From the NCBI RefSeq assembly GCF_016772475.1, contig NZ_CP068595.1, forward strand, positions 2,170,001 through 2,234,000: a stretch of 64,000 nucleotides of DNA, in the 5' to 3' direction. Positions 46,946-56,273 of the stretch are shown here, one piece after another; position 1 is the first letter of the stretch, and every line of letters begins with the position of its first letter. This DNA is from Paenibacillus sonchi. Lineage in GTDB: Bacteria > Bacillota > Bacilli > Paenibacillales > Paenibacillaceae. A model generated the notes under the pieces. That model had not been told where the DNA came from. It saw nothing but the letters and a program-made list of their open reading frames with translations, and made no database searches. The translations under genes and the position numbers were made by a program.

Positions 46946-48418
46946 ATGAAACGGCTGCTATTCTATATCATTGGCCTGAGTCTATGCGGGCTTATTGTGT
47001 ATGCCCTGGCTTATGACCGTCCGCTGCTGGTGGAGTTTAGTCCGGAACCGGTACCTAAGGCTGCCCCCAAGATTCAGGTCCGGATTGCGCTAAACGACTG
47101 GACGGAGAACCTGGAGGTAAAAAACGCGATCCGGCAATTCAACGAAAGCAATCCCGATCATATTGAAATTGTAATGGTCAACCTGTCTGCGGATACTTAC
47201 AATGACATGCTCAACATGCTGATGACTTCAGGTCAGGGGCCGGATGTGTTCAGCGTGGATAACGGCTGGCTGGCTACTTATGTGAACAAAGGGTATCTGA
47301 CCAATTTGAACTCCTACTTAGGCCCCGCTGATCTGAACAGATTTCCGGAGTGGGCCCGGGATTATGCCCACAGTTCCCTGTTCAAGGGAGGAGTCTACTT
47401 CATGCCCTCCAGTATTGAGACGGTCCGGCTTATCTATAACAAGCAGCTGTTCCGCAGTGTCGGTCTGGACCCCGAGCAGCCCCCCGTTACCTTCGCGGAA
47501 GTGAAGCAGGCTGCTGCCAGGATCAGCCGGGCCGGGGTTGGCGTGAATAAATACGGCTTTGCGCTGGCAGCGGGAGACAGCCAGGACAGCTTGCAGACGG
47601 GGCTGGAGATGTCCAATACGTACAGCGGGGTCTATCTGTATAACTACCGGACCGGACGTTATGATCTCAGCGTGTACGCTCCCTGGCTGCAGCTGCTGCT
47701 GGACATGAAGGCCGAGAGCAGCCTGTATCCCGGGGAGACCCTGCTGAAGCGGGACAGTGCGCTCAGGCAATTTGCCGACGGCAACATCGGTATGATGTAT
47801 GCAACCAGCAAAGATTATGTGAAATTGCAGGAATATATGCCAAAGGATGACTGGGGCGTGGCTTTGCCGCCCGTGACATCTTCAGCCAGCCGGGGCAGCG
47901 GGGCGCTCATGGTGATTCCGCATTCGCCGCTGGCGGTGAATAGCAGTGCCCCGGATCAGGAAGCGGCAGTGAAGGTATGGAAGTTCCTTCAGTCGGAAGC
48001 CTTCCTGAACATTCTGTTCCAGCAGGCATTGGCGCTGCCTGTGGTAGACGGCATCACGGACCTGCCGGGCCAGGTTCCCGGTCTGGGCCATTTTAAGGAG
48101 TTTTACCCTACTGCAGAGGAATCTATTTACCCGCTCTCTCCACAGATTATGGATCAGTACGATCCGAACACCGTTTCGGTTGAGCCGCGTGACTCTGGAG
48201 ACCGGCCCCGGATGCAGCTCTACCTGCAGATCCTTTCCGGCGGGGTAGGTGCAGGCGAAGGACTCCGTGCGGAAAGTGACCGTCTGAACCAGATGCTGGA
48301 CATCGCCGCAACCGGATATTCGTTCAAGCATGAAGAGTACATCTATCCGGACTTCAATCCCCGTTCCCCGCTGAAGGCCAAAAGCCTGAAGAGCCGCTTG
48401 AACGCCGGGCAGGAATAA
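46946..48418 (+). CDS. Extracellular solute-binding protein, membrane-anchored, possibly a sensor partner
   Basis: 490 residues, family 1 solute-binding fold (VRIALNDWTENLEVKNAIRQ, GQGPDVFSVDNGWLATYVN, ADGNIGMMYATSKDYVKLQ). The N-terminus FYIIGLSLCGLIVYALAYD is a membrane segment whose Cys is preceded by Leu, so it is a poor lipobox and probably stays as an anchor. It starts at ATG 46946 with AGGAGG 6 bases upstream, divergent from the kinase/regulator pair and followed by a terminator, so it is transcribed apart from the transporter genes. This fits a three-component sensing arrangement; a second, ordinary binding protein for transport is at 51052. Confidence 0.85.
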   Translation: MKRLLFYIIGLSLCGLIVYALAYDRPLLVEFSPEPVPKAAPKIQVRIALNDWTENLEVKNAIRQFNESNPDHIEIVMVNLSADTYNDMLNMLMTSGQGPDVFSVDNGWLATYVNKGYLTNLNSYLGPADLNRFPEWARDYAHSSLFKGGVYFMPSSIETVRLIYNKQLFRSVGLDPEQPPVTFAEVKQAAARISRAGVGVNKYGFALAAGDSQDSLQTGLEMSNTYSGVYLYNYRTGRYDLSVYAPWLQLLLDMKAESSLYPGETLLKRDSALRQFADGNIGMMYATSKDYVKLQEYMPKDDWGVALPPVTSSASRGSGALMVIPHSPLAVNSSAPDQEAAVKVWKFLQSEAFLNILFQQALALPVVDGITDLPGQVPGLGHFKEFYPTAEESIYPLSPQIMDQYDPNTVSVEPRDSGDRPRMQLYLQILSGGVGAGEGLRAESDRLNQMLDIAATGYSFKHEEYIYPDFNPRSPLKAKSLKSRLNAGQE

Positions 48419-48501
48419 GAACAGGGGAGAGGGCTGGACCATTGCCATTCGTGCAAGGTGCGGCCGCGAGGGGGAACAACCGTTGCATTAGTTAAAGGAA
48501 A

Positions 48502-48543
48502 GGACTGTTTCTAAAGGCCGTACGGTTTAGGAACGGTCTTTTT
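48502..48543 (+). terminator. Terminator after the anchored binding protein
   Basis: GACTGTTTCTAAA / TTTAGGAACGGTC, a 13-base stem with two G-T pairs, enclosing GGCCGTACGG and followed by TTTTT. Confidence 0.8.
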
Positions 48544-48564
48544 GCTTTGGAATCGAATACTCTA

Positions 48565-48662
48565 AGCGGTGAGCGGTCTGTTGAACTGCTGAACTGCTAA
48601 ATCAGTGAATCGTTGAACCGTCAAACCGCTGGACTGCAATCGTCGAATCGTCGAACCGTCCG
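48565..48662. repeat. Short degenerate repeats of the type GAACYGYTGAA
   Basis: About ten consecutive 8-10-base words such as GAACTGCTGAACTGCTAA, GAACCGTCAAACCGCTGG and GAATCGTCGAATCGTCGAA. Low-complexity, no coding sense. Confidence 0.5.
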
Positions 48663-48669
48663 GGCAGGC

Positions 48670-48830
48670 GAGGATTAGGTGGAAAAAGTAAAACTATTCT
48701 AAGAAAAATCGCTCTGCAGCGAGGTTTAGTGGGAATTAGTAGACTTATTTCCGGGAAATCTGGCGTAGATGAGGAAAAATGGGCTTATTAGTGGTACTTT
48801 TTCCCACTAAGGGTTGCTTGAGGCTCAAAT
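48670..48830. repeat. Second locus of GTGGAAAAAGTA elements
   Basis: AGGTGGAAAAAGTAAAACTA (48679-48698), a weaker TTAGTGGGAATTAGTAGACTT near 48727, and an inverted copy TAGTGGTACTTTTTCCCACTAA (about 48789-48810, split as GGTACTTTTTCCCACTAA). Same family and spacing (about 55-65 bases) as at 25.1-25.3 kb. Confidence 0.6.
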
Positions 48831-48856
48831 TATCCGGTTTAGTAGTGGTTTGCCTG

Positions 48857-48935
48857 GAAATAACGGCAGAAATGCCGTTGTTGAAGAGCTAAAAAGTGGC
48901 TTGCCTGGAAACAACGGCAGAAATGCTGTTGTTCA
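48857..48935. repeat. Two-unit copy of the AACAACGGCA hairpin repeat
   Basis: AATAACGGCA-GAAA-TGCCGTTGTT (48859-48882) and AACAACGGCA-GAAA-TGCTGTTGTT (48910-48933), exactly 51 bases apart, each preceded by TTGCCTGG. The hairpin and the period match the seven-unit array at 18.9-19.2 kb, though the spacer sequence differs. The mismatching positions keep pairing through G-T pairs. Confidence 0.75.
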
Positions 48936-48984
48936 AGCATCGGAGGTCGCTTTGGTCCTGAAAGCTGCAGTCTCCAAACTCTGT

Positions 48985-49060
48985 AGATTATCGAACTTTT
49001 ATTATAGATGGCCTTATTTAGCATCTGCCGTTCTCCGGCTACACTTAAAGCATGGAAGAG
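48985..49060. repeat. AT-rich block shared with 56.95 kb
   Basis: TCGAACTTTTATTATAG, then a near-identical run through CCTTATTTAG, CTGCCGT and TACACTTAA, is found here and at 56952-57015. The copies are roughly 80 percent alike by eye. Here it lies directly before the first permease gene; there it lies upstream of the GH3 gene. It could hold a promoter or be part of a mobile repeat. Confidence 0.55.
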
Positions 49061-49093
49061 AGAGACTGCTGAAGAAATCAGGAGGCGTAGGCG

Positions 49094-50080
49094 ATGATCA
49101 CTCATGAAAAAAGAAACGCGCTGGACACCAGGCTGCATCTGCCAGTGCGGTTACATCCGAAAAGAAGCTCCATGCTGCGGCATTTGCTGAGGCACAAGGT
49201 GCTGCTGCTGATGCTGCTGCCGGGTGTAGTTTTCCTGCTCATTAACAACTACCTGCCGATGTTCGGGATCATCATTGCCTTCAAAAATATTAACTATGTC
49301 GACGGGATTCTCGGAAGCCCGTGGGTGGGGCTGGATAATTTCAAATTTCTGTTCGCTACCTCGGACGCCTGGATCATCACCCGCAACACGGTGCTGTACA
49401 ATTTCGTGTTTATTATTCTCAATCTGGTGATTGCCGTGTCCATCGCGATTGCCCTGAATGAGCTGAAAAACAAGCTGGCCGCCAAATTTTATCAGAGCGT
49501 TATGTTCTTTCCGTATTTCCTGTCGATGGTGGTAGTGAGCTATCTTGTATTCGCTTTTCTAAACGTTGAATACGGTTTCATTAACAAAGGAATCCTGGCG
49601 ATGTTCGGGCTGAATGAGCTGAACTGGTACTCGGAGCCGAAATATTGGCCGTTTATTCTGCCGCTGATCAACCTCTGGAAAGGGGTGGGGTATGGCTGCG
49701 TAATCTATCTTGCGGCAATTATCGGCATTGACAGCGAGTATTATGAAGCGGCGCTAATCGATGGAGCCAGCAAGTGGAAGCAGATTCTCCATATTACGAT
49801 CCCGCTCATCCGTCCGGTCATCATCATCACAACCATTCTTGCCATCGGCGGCATTTTCCGCTCGGACTTCGGACTGTTTTACCAGACTACACTGAACTCC
49901 GGGGCACTGTATCCGACAACGCTCGTCATTGACACCTACGTCTATAACGCATTGATCAACATGGGCAATCTTGGCATGTCCGCCGCAGCCGGACTATACC
50001 AATCCATCGTCGGCTTCTTCCTTGTCCTCGGCTCGAACTGGATCGTGCGCAAGGTCGACAAGGACCAGGCTGTTTTCTAA
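49094..50080 (+). CDS. ABC transporter permease, LplB type
   Basis: 328-residue membrane protein of the LplB/YtcP-associated permease group used for complex oligosaccharides. Basic N-terminus, then LLLMLLPGVVFLLINNYLPM and GIIIAFKNINYVDGILGSPW, and the coupling loop YYEAALIDGASKWKQILHIT. AGGAGG 8 bases before ATG 49094. It begins the transporter operon 49.1-52.6 kb. Confidence 0.92.
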   Translation: MITHEKRNALDTRLHLPVRLHPKRSSMLRHLLRHKVLLLMLLPGVVFLLINNYLPMFGIIIAFKNINYVDGILGSPWVGLDNFKFLFATSDAWIITRNTVLYNFVFIILNLVIAVSIAIALNELKNKLAAKFYQSVMFFPYFLSMVVVSYLVFAFLNVEYGFINKGILAMFGLNELNWYSEPKYWPFILPLINLWKGVGYGCVIYLAAIIGIDSEYYEAALIDGASKWKQILHITIPLIRPVIIITTILAIGGIFRSDFGLFYQTTLNSGALYPTTLVIDTYVYNALINMGNLGMSAAAGLYQSIVGFFLVLGSNWIVRKVDKDQAVF

Positions 50081-50101
50081 AAAGAAAGGAGGATGGAACC
50101 A

Positions 50102-50995
50102 GTGACCAACAATGAAATATCCCGGCCGACGAATATTATACTCCATATTATTTTTATCATCCTGTCGATCACCTGCCTGCTGCCGATTGTGCTGGTGTTC
50201 ATGATTTCGATTACCGACTACGATTCGATTGTGTTGAACGGGTATCAGTTTATCCCGGAGAAGCTCAGTCTGGAGGCATATGCCTATATTTTTAAAGACT
50301 ATACTGTCATTGTAAAAGCCTACGGCGTGTCTATCTTCGTCACCGTTGCCGGCACTCTGCTCAGCGTATTTATCTCTTCCCTGTATGCGTATCCGATTTC
50401 GCGGGCTGATTTCAAGTACAGAGGCTTCTTTGCCTTCCTGATTTTTTTCACGATGCTGTTCGGCGGCGGGCTGGTGCCCTGGTACATGGTCTACACCCAG
50501 GTACTCGATCTCAAAAACTCAATATGGGCCCTCATCGTTCCGATGCTGCTGTCCCCGTTCAATGTGCTGATTATGAAAACCTATTTCCAGATGAGTGTGC
50601 CGCCTGCGCTGATTGAGGCCTCCAAAATTGACGGTGCCGGTGAGCTGCGGACCTTCTTCCGGATTGTATTCCCGTTGTCGCTGCCGGTATTTGCGACGAT
50701 TGGCTTGTTCAACACCCTGCATTACTGGAACGACTGGTTCAACAGCATGATCTTCATCACGGATACTGATCTTTATTCCCTGCAATACCTGATGTACAAA
50801 ATGATCTCCCAGGCGGACTACCTGAGCCGCAACAGGGCTTTGATTCAGGGCTCGGCTACTGAGCTGGCCAAACTGCCGGGCGAAACCATCCGCATGGCCA
50901 TGGCGCTGATCGGCATTGGTCCGATAGTGCTGGCATATCCGTTTTTTCAGCGGTATTTTATCAAAGGCCTGACGCTGGGTTCTATTAAAGGCTAA
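50102..50995 (+). CDS. ABC transporter permease, LplC type
   Basis: About 297 residues. AAGGAGG abuts the ATG at 50093, so I start at GTG 50102, 9 bases downstream of it. ILHIIFIILSITCLLPIVLV is the first membrane segment; the coupling loop is LIEASKIDGAGELRTFFRIV; the end QRYFIKGLTLGSIKG is typical. Pairs with the LplB-type permease just upstream. Confidence 0.92.
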   Translation: MTNNEISRPTNIILHIIFIILSITCLLPIVLVFMISITDYDSIVLNGYQFIPEKLSLEAYAYIFKDYTVIVKAYGVSIFVTVAGTLLSVFISSLYAYPISRADFKYRGFFAFLIFFTMLFGGGLVPWYMVYTQVLDLKNSIWALIVPMLLSPFNVLIMKTYFQMSVPPALIEASKIDGAGELRTFFRIVFPLSLPVFATIGLFNTLHYWNDWFNSMIFITDTDLYSLQYLMYKMISQADYLSRNRALIQGSATELAKLPGETIRMAMALIGIGPIVLAYPFFQRYFIKGLTLGSIKG

Positions 50996-51051
50996 CCTCG
51001 GATTCCACCGGTTTAGCATATATTGATTCATCTAGGGGAGGAAAACAAGAT

Positions 51052-52593
51052 ATGGCGGGAAAAAAGGGAACGGGTCTACTGCTTTCACTTGTGCTATTGA
51101 TCGGACTATCGTTAAGCGGGTGCGGCGGAAACAACAGCAATAATGAGGTTGCCCCGACGGGGACGCAGGCCGACAGCACCGCTGCACCGGCTGCTTCGGA
51201 TAAGGCAGTAGCCACCGAAAAGACGAATGAGCTGGAACAGGTGGAGCTGTCGCTGTATCTGCCCGGCGGACCGGATAAGGATGTGGCCTCCGTCGAGCAG
51301 GCGATCAATGAATATCTGAAGGATAAGATTAACGCCACAATCAAGATCAACCAGCTCAGCTGGGATAAACCGGCAGACAAAGTGAACCTGATGATCCAGT
51401 CCGGCGAAGTATTCGACATGGTCTACACCTGGAACTTTATGACCAACGCCGCCAAAGGCGCTTATCTGCCGCTGGAGGAACTGCTGGACACCTATGCCAA
51501 AGAGACCAAGGCACAGATTAACCCGGCTTACCTGCAGGCGGCTACCGTCAATGGACATTTGTATGCGGTTCCAACCGAGAAGGAGCTGGGCCAGTCGGTA
51601 GGGTTTGCTTTTGATAAGGCAATTGTCGACAAGTATGGGTTCGATGTGAACAGCATCAAGAAGCTCGAGGATATTGAACCAATGCTGAAGACGATTAAAG
51701 AGAAGGAGCCGGCCATCACACCGCTGTTCATGAATCATACCGACAGCCTGAACTGGTTCACCGTGTACCCGGACAGCGAGGACCTCGATGGCAGCAATGA
51801 AATTCCGACACTGCTCGATTATAAGACGATGAAGGTTTTTAACGAATATGACACCCCGGAAATTCTGGCACGGCTGAAACTGATCCGCGAATGGTACAAA
51901 GCGGGTTATATCAACAAGAACGGGGCTACCGACAAAACCGAGCTGAAGGATGCGGTAAAAAGCGGCAAAGCCTGGTTCACTTACGGCAATATGAATCCAA
52001 CCTCTACCAATGACTGGACCCGTCTCGCCGAGAAGCCGATGGTCATCAAAACCCTTCTGCCGGTACAGGTCAGCACCAAAAGCCTGCAGGGCTCCATGCT
52101 CGCCATCTCCAGAACCTCCAAAAACCCTGAGCGGGCCATGATGTTCATGAACCTGATTCATACCGATCCGGTCCTGTATAACCTGTTAACCTTCGGCATT
52201 GAAGGCAAGCATTATAAAAAGGTAGGCGACAATACGGTTGAATTTATTCCGGACAGCGGGTATAACTCGGTATCCTCCTGGATGATCGGGAATGTGCTGC
52301 TGAACTATCTGAACAAGGACGAAGACCCGAAACGGGTACAGCTCTATACCGACTGGAACAAAAACTCCAAGGTGTCCCCGGTGATCGGCTTTGTGTTTGA
52401 CTCGACCAAGGTGCAGTCGCAGATCGGCGCGCTGATCAACATTACGAAGCAGTATAAGAATACCCTGTATTCCGGGGAAAAAGACCCTGAGCCCATCCTG
52501 AAGGAAATGAACAGCAAGCTGAAGGCCGCTGGACTGGATGCTGTCATAAGCGAAATTCAGTCACAAATGGATGCGTTTTTGGCCGCCAAATAA
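51052..52593 (+). CDS. ABC transporter substrate-binding lipoprotein with DUF3502 domain (LplA-like)
   Basis: 513 residues. Lipoprotein signal with Cys24 (IGLSLSGCGG), Ser/Thr/Ala-rich linker, then VELSLYLPGGPDKDVASVEQ and the conserved FDMVYTWNFMTNAAKGAYLP. The C-terminal part (VSPVIGFVFDSTKVQSQIGA, YKNTLYSGEKDPEPILKEMN) is the DUF3502 domain found in LplA-type binding proteins. GGGGAGG before ATG 51052. Third gene of the transporter operon; binds the oligosaccharide to be imported. Confidence 0.92.
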   Translation: MAGKKGTGLLLSLVLLIGLSLSGCGGNNSNNEVAPTGTQADSTAAPAASDKAVATEKTNELEQVELSLYLPGGPDKDVASVEQAINEYLKDKINATIKINQLSWDKPADKVNLMIQSGEVFDMVYTWNFMTNAAKGAYLPLEELLDTYAKETKAQINPAYLQAATVNGHLYAVPTEKELGQSVGFAFDKAIVDKYGFDVNSIKKLEDIEPMLKTIKEKEPAITPLFMNHTDSLNWFTVYPDSEDLDGSNEIPTLLDYKTMKVFNEYDTPEILARLKLIREWYKAGYINKNGATDKTELKDAVKSGKAWFTYGNMNPTSTNDWTRLAEKPMVIKTLLPVQVSTKSLQGSMLAISRTSKNPERAMMFMNLIHTDPVLYNLLTFGIEGKHYKKVGDNTVEFIPDSGYNSVSSWMIGNVLLNYLNKDEDPKRVQLYTDWNKNSKVSPVIGFVFDSTKVQSQIGALINITKQYKNTLYSGEKDPEPILKEMNSKLKAAGLDAVISEIQSQMDAFLAAK

Positions 52594-52754
52594 GATGTTG
52601 AATGATTAGCAGACCCGATTCCCGGTAAAGTTCGGCCACCCCCTGATTCTTAACTTCAGCTTGCTGCGGCCGCTTGCCTGGGCGTCGGGTATTCCTATTC
52701 GCCGAATTAGCAATTGGGGGCCCTGTTTCTATTCTAATAGAAGAGGGTGTTAAT

Positions 52755-55700
52755 GTGCGAATGATTAAAAAAACAGCTGTACTGCTTACCCTGTTATGTA
52801 CGACGGTTCTGATGCCGGGCGGGCGTATTGTATCCGCTGATCCTCCGGGCACAGCGGCAGTCAAGCAGGAGATTTCAATGACCTCAAAGCATGCAAAAAC
52901 CGAAGGTCCGGTTACCCGTCCGGTTTCCGCAGCTCTGCTGCCCGGGACGGTTGCAACCGCCACCTATGACCCGCCCGGCTTGCTATGGCAGGTGGGGACT
53001 GCGGACAATAGCTCAGCCGAATTTACAGTTTACAATAATGTGTACAGCAATCTTACCTTGCCTCTGCCCGCTGGCAGCTGGAATTCAGTCTCCAAAGGAA
53101 TGAAGGCCGATGTCAATGGAACGGTGAACCTTACCTTTGACTTAGCGGCAGTTCCTGAGCATGGAGTGGAATTCAGCTTCAAGGTAATTGACGCAAGCAC
53201 AGCGATTCCCCAGCTTGCCGTATTCACCAATAGCCTCATGAGCGGACTCATTCAAATTACAGGTCTGAATAACGGAGAAGCCGCCCTGGAGAATACGTGG
53301 AAGGAAACCTACAGGCTGTATATCCCGAAAGAACAACTGCAGGCTGGTCAAAACGAACTTGAACTTGTGGTTGACCGCGGCTTGTATGCGGACCCGCAAG
53401 CTCCAGGATATGACGGTGACCAATATTTATGGTTCGAGTGGGACTATTTCAAGCTGAAGTCCCTCGAAGAACAGGCGGAGGAGCCGATTCATGGACGGTA
53501 TGTGCATTTGGGAACCACGCTGGCTGCAGCAACCTTCAGATATGACGAAAATGCGATCCGCCATCTGGCGCCAATGACCAAATGGATGGGCATCGCCTAC
53601 AGCGGCAACTGGATGCGCGCCTCCTTCTGGTCGGATACGAGCGCAGGCTGGGACCCGCAGGGCCGGAACTATCTCGAGACGCTGCGTGATCTGAATCTGG
53701 AACCAATGGTGAATATCATCGGGGGCAACTGGAAGAACAATGCCGATCTGGTGGGTGGAACGGTCAGCACGGCGTTAAGGAGCTATTACTCCGGGTTTGT
53801 CAGTAAGTTCGGGGATTTGTACCAGTACGCGGAATCGGGCAACGAGCCTGGCTTGTTCAGGTGGTCCCAGCAATCTGTGCTGGCAATCCATGAGCTGATG
53901 GATCAGGAACGTCAGACTAACAACCAGCCCTATCTCAAAATTGTGGCACCCGGCTGGGCCTATTGGCCCTATAACGGAATTCCTGACGGGTGGGAGCGGG
54001 ATGCTGCCCAGCGCGAAGAGATTGAAGCGCTTTCAGATGTGACGAACGGACACAGCTATGGCGGAACCGGCGTACAGCCGCTGCCGGGCGGCAGCCTGTA
54101 TGAGAATCTGCAGGTGTACGGGGAAGCGGATGAGGGCTTCGGCAAAGAAATGGCGATGAGTGAAACTGGCAGCAACGACAACCATTCCGACAATACGAAA
54201 TATGGTACGTATGCCCACAGGTTCGCTTCCGCTTTTGACCGGGAGCTGCGCGGGAATATCGGCTATGTCGACCATATTATGCAGCATGCGGCCTTCTTCA
54301 ATGACGGCACTGAATTCGGCTTGTTCGATTCCGGCATCAACTGGAATACCCATCGCTTCGAGGATACGGCGGCTGTAGCAGCCAATACCAACGAACCGGG
54401 CGAGACTAGACTGAAGACGTTCCGCAGGCTGGCCGCCGCATACGCCACCCATGGGCGTCCGCTCAGCTACGAGGTTCTGAATCCATCGGACCTGAACGGG
54501 AAAAAAACGTATTTCCGGGCGGTGGACACCTCGGCGCTGGGCACCTCAGCTATAGGAGCTTCTGCAGATAAAATTCTGCTGAATTTTGTGAACTTTGAAA
54601 CCGGTCCGGTGACGATGCAGGTCCGGGTCAAGATGCCGGAGTGCGGCGAATATACCGGAGAGCGGTTTGGCCCCGGCGATACCTATGCCGCCGCCCACTC
54701 CAGTGTCCAGCTTACGGCAACGCCGGATCTTACGCTTACAGTAACCCTCGGCGCAGGCGAAACCGTCCAGTATATTCTGGATGAGCTGGAGACAGAGGCA
54801 CCCTCCGCTCCAACCAGTCCGGCAGCAGTGGCGGTGAGCCATGAGCAGGTCAAAGTAACCTGGAATGCCGCAACGGACAACGACAGCGTTGTAACTTACA
54901 ATGTATACCGTGACGGTGGAACAGAACCGGTAATGACGATTCCGGGCCGGATTACCTTTTATAACGACTACACTGTAGCGCCTGAAACTGTATACAGCTA
55001 TAGGATTCAGGCTGTGGATGATTCCGGCAACATCTCGCCTTTAAGCACAGCCGTATCTGCAACTACCCTGCCGATGCCGATCACGCCGCATGTACCCGGA
55101 GACCCGGCCAAATTCGAGGCGGAAGCCACCGCTTTTGCCGCGCCGCTCAAAATCGGCCACTACAGCATCGCTTCAGGGGGAAGAGTGGTGGAGCAGACCC
55201 ATGCCGGAGGTTTGACCGTTCAAGGGTTCTATTCGGAGAACGGCGGAAGCTATACGTTAACTATTGCATACGCTTCCAATCAGGAATCGAAGAAAAATAT
55301 TCTGATCAACGGCGTAAAACAAACAACTGTGACCCTGCCTTCCACCGGAAGCTGGAACTCTAACTTTACCGCGAGACAGTACGGCATTACGCTTCAGCCG
55401 GGGTATAACATGATTAGCTTCACCTCCGCCGGGAACGGCGCAAATCTTGATTATTTCAAGCTTGAGGAAGGGGCTTATGTTCCTGTCTCGGCCTGGTATA
55501 CCGTGGAGCACGATCATCCTTATATCGACTATACCGGCTTCACGACAGCTTCCAATGGTGTATCTCACGTGACCTATGCGCCTGACGCCACGGCAGTGTT
55601 CAATTTCAAGGGCATCGGGGTCCGCTGGAGATCAGATGTCAAAAGTGATATGGGCAGCGCCGATGTCTACGTCGACGGGCAGTATAGGGAGACGATAGTT

Positions 55701-56273
55701 ATTCCCCAGGCTGGTCTGGAGGGAGACAACAAAATTGTCTATGAGCTTACCGGTCTGGAGTATGGCCTGCACCGGATTGAGGTCAGAGGGACCGACGGGC
55801 TGGTGATGGTCCATGGGTTCGAGTTCGAGAGCTATGAACCCATACTTCCCGCCCCGCTTCCGGACCTGACCGTTACAGATATCGGCTGGAACATCGTTAA
55901 TAGCGACGGCACCCCATCTTCGCACACCACTCCGCAGCTCGGTGATTCCTTAATTTTCTGGGCCAAGGTAAAAAACATCGGAGTGCGTCCAACGCCGCTG
56001 AACACCTCTACGGGGCTTGGGCAAATAACCGGCGGCGCTTTTTCCGTCAACGGCGGAGTGGTCTCCTGGACGGATACGAACAACACCGTGATCCAGCCGG
56101 GAGAAGAGATTACCCTGACCGCCAACAGCAGCGCCCAAGGCACGCCAAGGTGGGCAGTTCCCACCATCGGCGATTTCACCATCGGCTTCTTCGTGAACGA
56201 TATCTGGCGGTATGAGGAAATGAACAAGGAGAACAACAAATTAAGTGAGACATTGAGTATCGGCTTGCCCTAA
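52755..56273 (+). CDS. Secreted multidomain clan GH-A glycoside hydrolase
   Basis: About 1172 residues. I start at GTG 52755, because AGAGGG lies 7 bases upstream; ATG 52761 is two codons on. Signal peptide KKTAVLLTLLCTTVLMPGG, cut near VSA. Domains: a beta-sandwich about 55-235 resembling the accessory domains of rhamnogalacturonan lyases (LLWQVGTADNSSAEFTVYNN); a TIM-barrel catalytic domain about 240-640 with acid/base Glu364 in ESGNEPG and nucleophile Glu470 in AMSETGSN, the clan GH-A pattern; a fibronectin III domain about 680-770; two carbohydrate-binding-like beta domains (KFEAEATAFAAPLKIGHYSI; YTVEHDHPYIDYTGF); and a C-terminal CARDB-like domain. No wall anchor, so released. Exact GH family and substrate not recognised; pectin-type glycans are possible from the neighbours. 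Confidence 0.82.
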   Translation: MRMIKKTAVLLTLLCTTVLMPGGRIVSADPPGTAAVKQEISMTSKHAKTEGPVTRPVSAALLPGTVATATYDPPGLLWQVGTADNSSAEFTVYNNVYSNLTLPLPAGSWNSVSKGMKADVNGTVNLTFDLAAVPEHGVEFSFKVIDASTAIPQLAVFTNSLMSGLIQITGLNNGEAALENTWKETYRLYIPKEQLQAGQNELELVVDRGLYADPQAPGYDGDQYLWFEWDYFKLKSLEEQAEEPIHGRYVHLGTTLAAATFRYDENAIRHLAPMTKWMGIAYSGNWMRASFWSDTSAGWDPQGRNYLETLRDLNLEPMVNIIGGNWKNNADLVGGTVSTALRSYYSGFVSKFGDLYQYAESGNEPGLFRWSQQSVLAIHELMDQERQTNNQPYLKIVAPGWAYWPYNGIPDGWERDAAQREEIEALSDVTNGHSYGGTGVQPLPGGSLYENLQVYGEADEGFGKEMAMSETGSNDNHSDNTKYGTYAHRFASAFDRELRGNIGYVDHIMQHAAFFNDGTEFGLFDSGINWNTHRFEDTAAVAANTNEPGETRLKTFRRLAAAYATHGRPLSYEVLNPSDLNGKKTYFRAVDTSALGTSAIGASADKILLNFVNFETGPVTMQVRVKMPECGEYTGERFGPGDTYAAAHSSVQLTATPDLTLTVTLGAGETVQYILDELETEAPSAPTSPAAVAVSHEQVKVTWNAATDNDSVVTYNVYRDGGTEPVMTIPGRITFYNDYTVAPETVYSYRIQAVDDSGNISPLSTAVSATTLPMPITPHVPGDPAKFEAEATAFAAPLKIGHYSIASGGRVVEQTHAGGLTVQGFYSENGGSYTLTIAYASNQESKKNILINGVKQTTVTLPSTGSWNSNFTARQYGITLQPGYNMISFTSAGNGANLDYFKLEEGAYVPVSAWYTVEHDHPYIDYTGFTTASNGVSHVTYAPDATAVFNFKGIGVRWRSDVKSDMGSADVYVDGQYRETIVIPQAGLEGDNKIVYELTGLEYGLHRIEVRGTDGLVMVHGFEFESYEPILPAPLPDLTVTDIGWNIVNSDGTPSSHTTPQLGDSLIFWAKVKNIGVRPTPLNTSTGLGQITGGAFSVNGGVVSWTDTNNTVIQPGEEITLTANSSAQGTPRWAVPTIGDFTIGFFVNDIWRYEEMNKENNKLSETLSIGLP

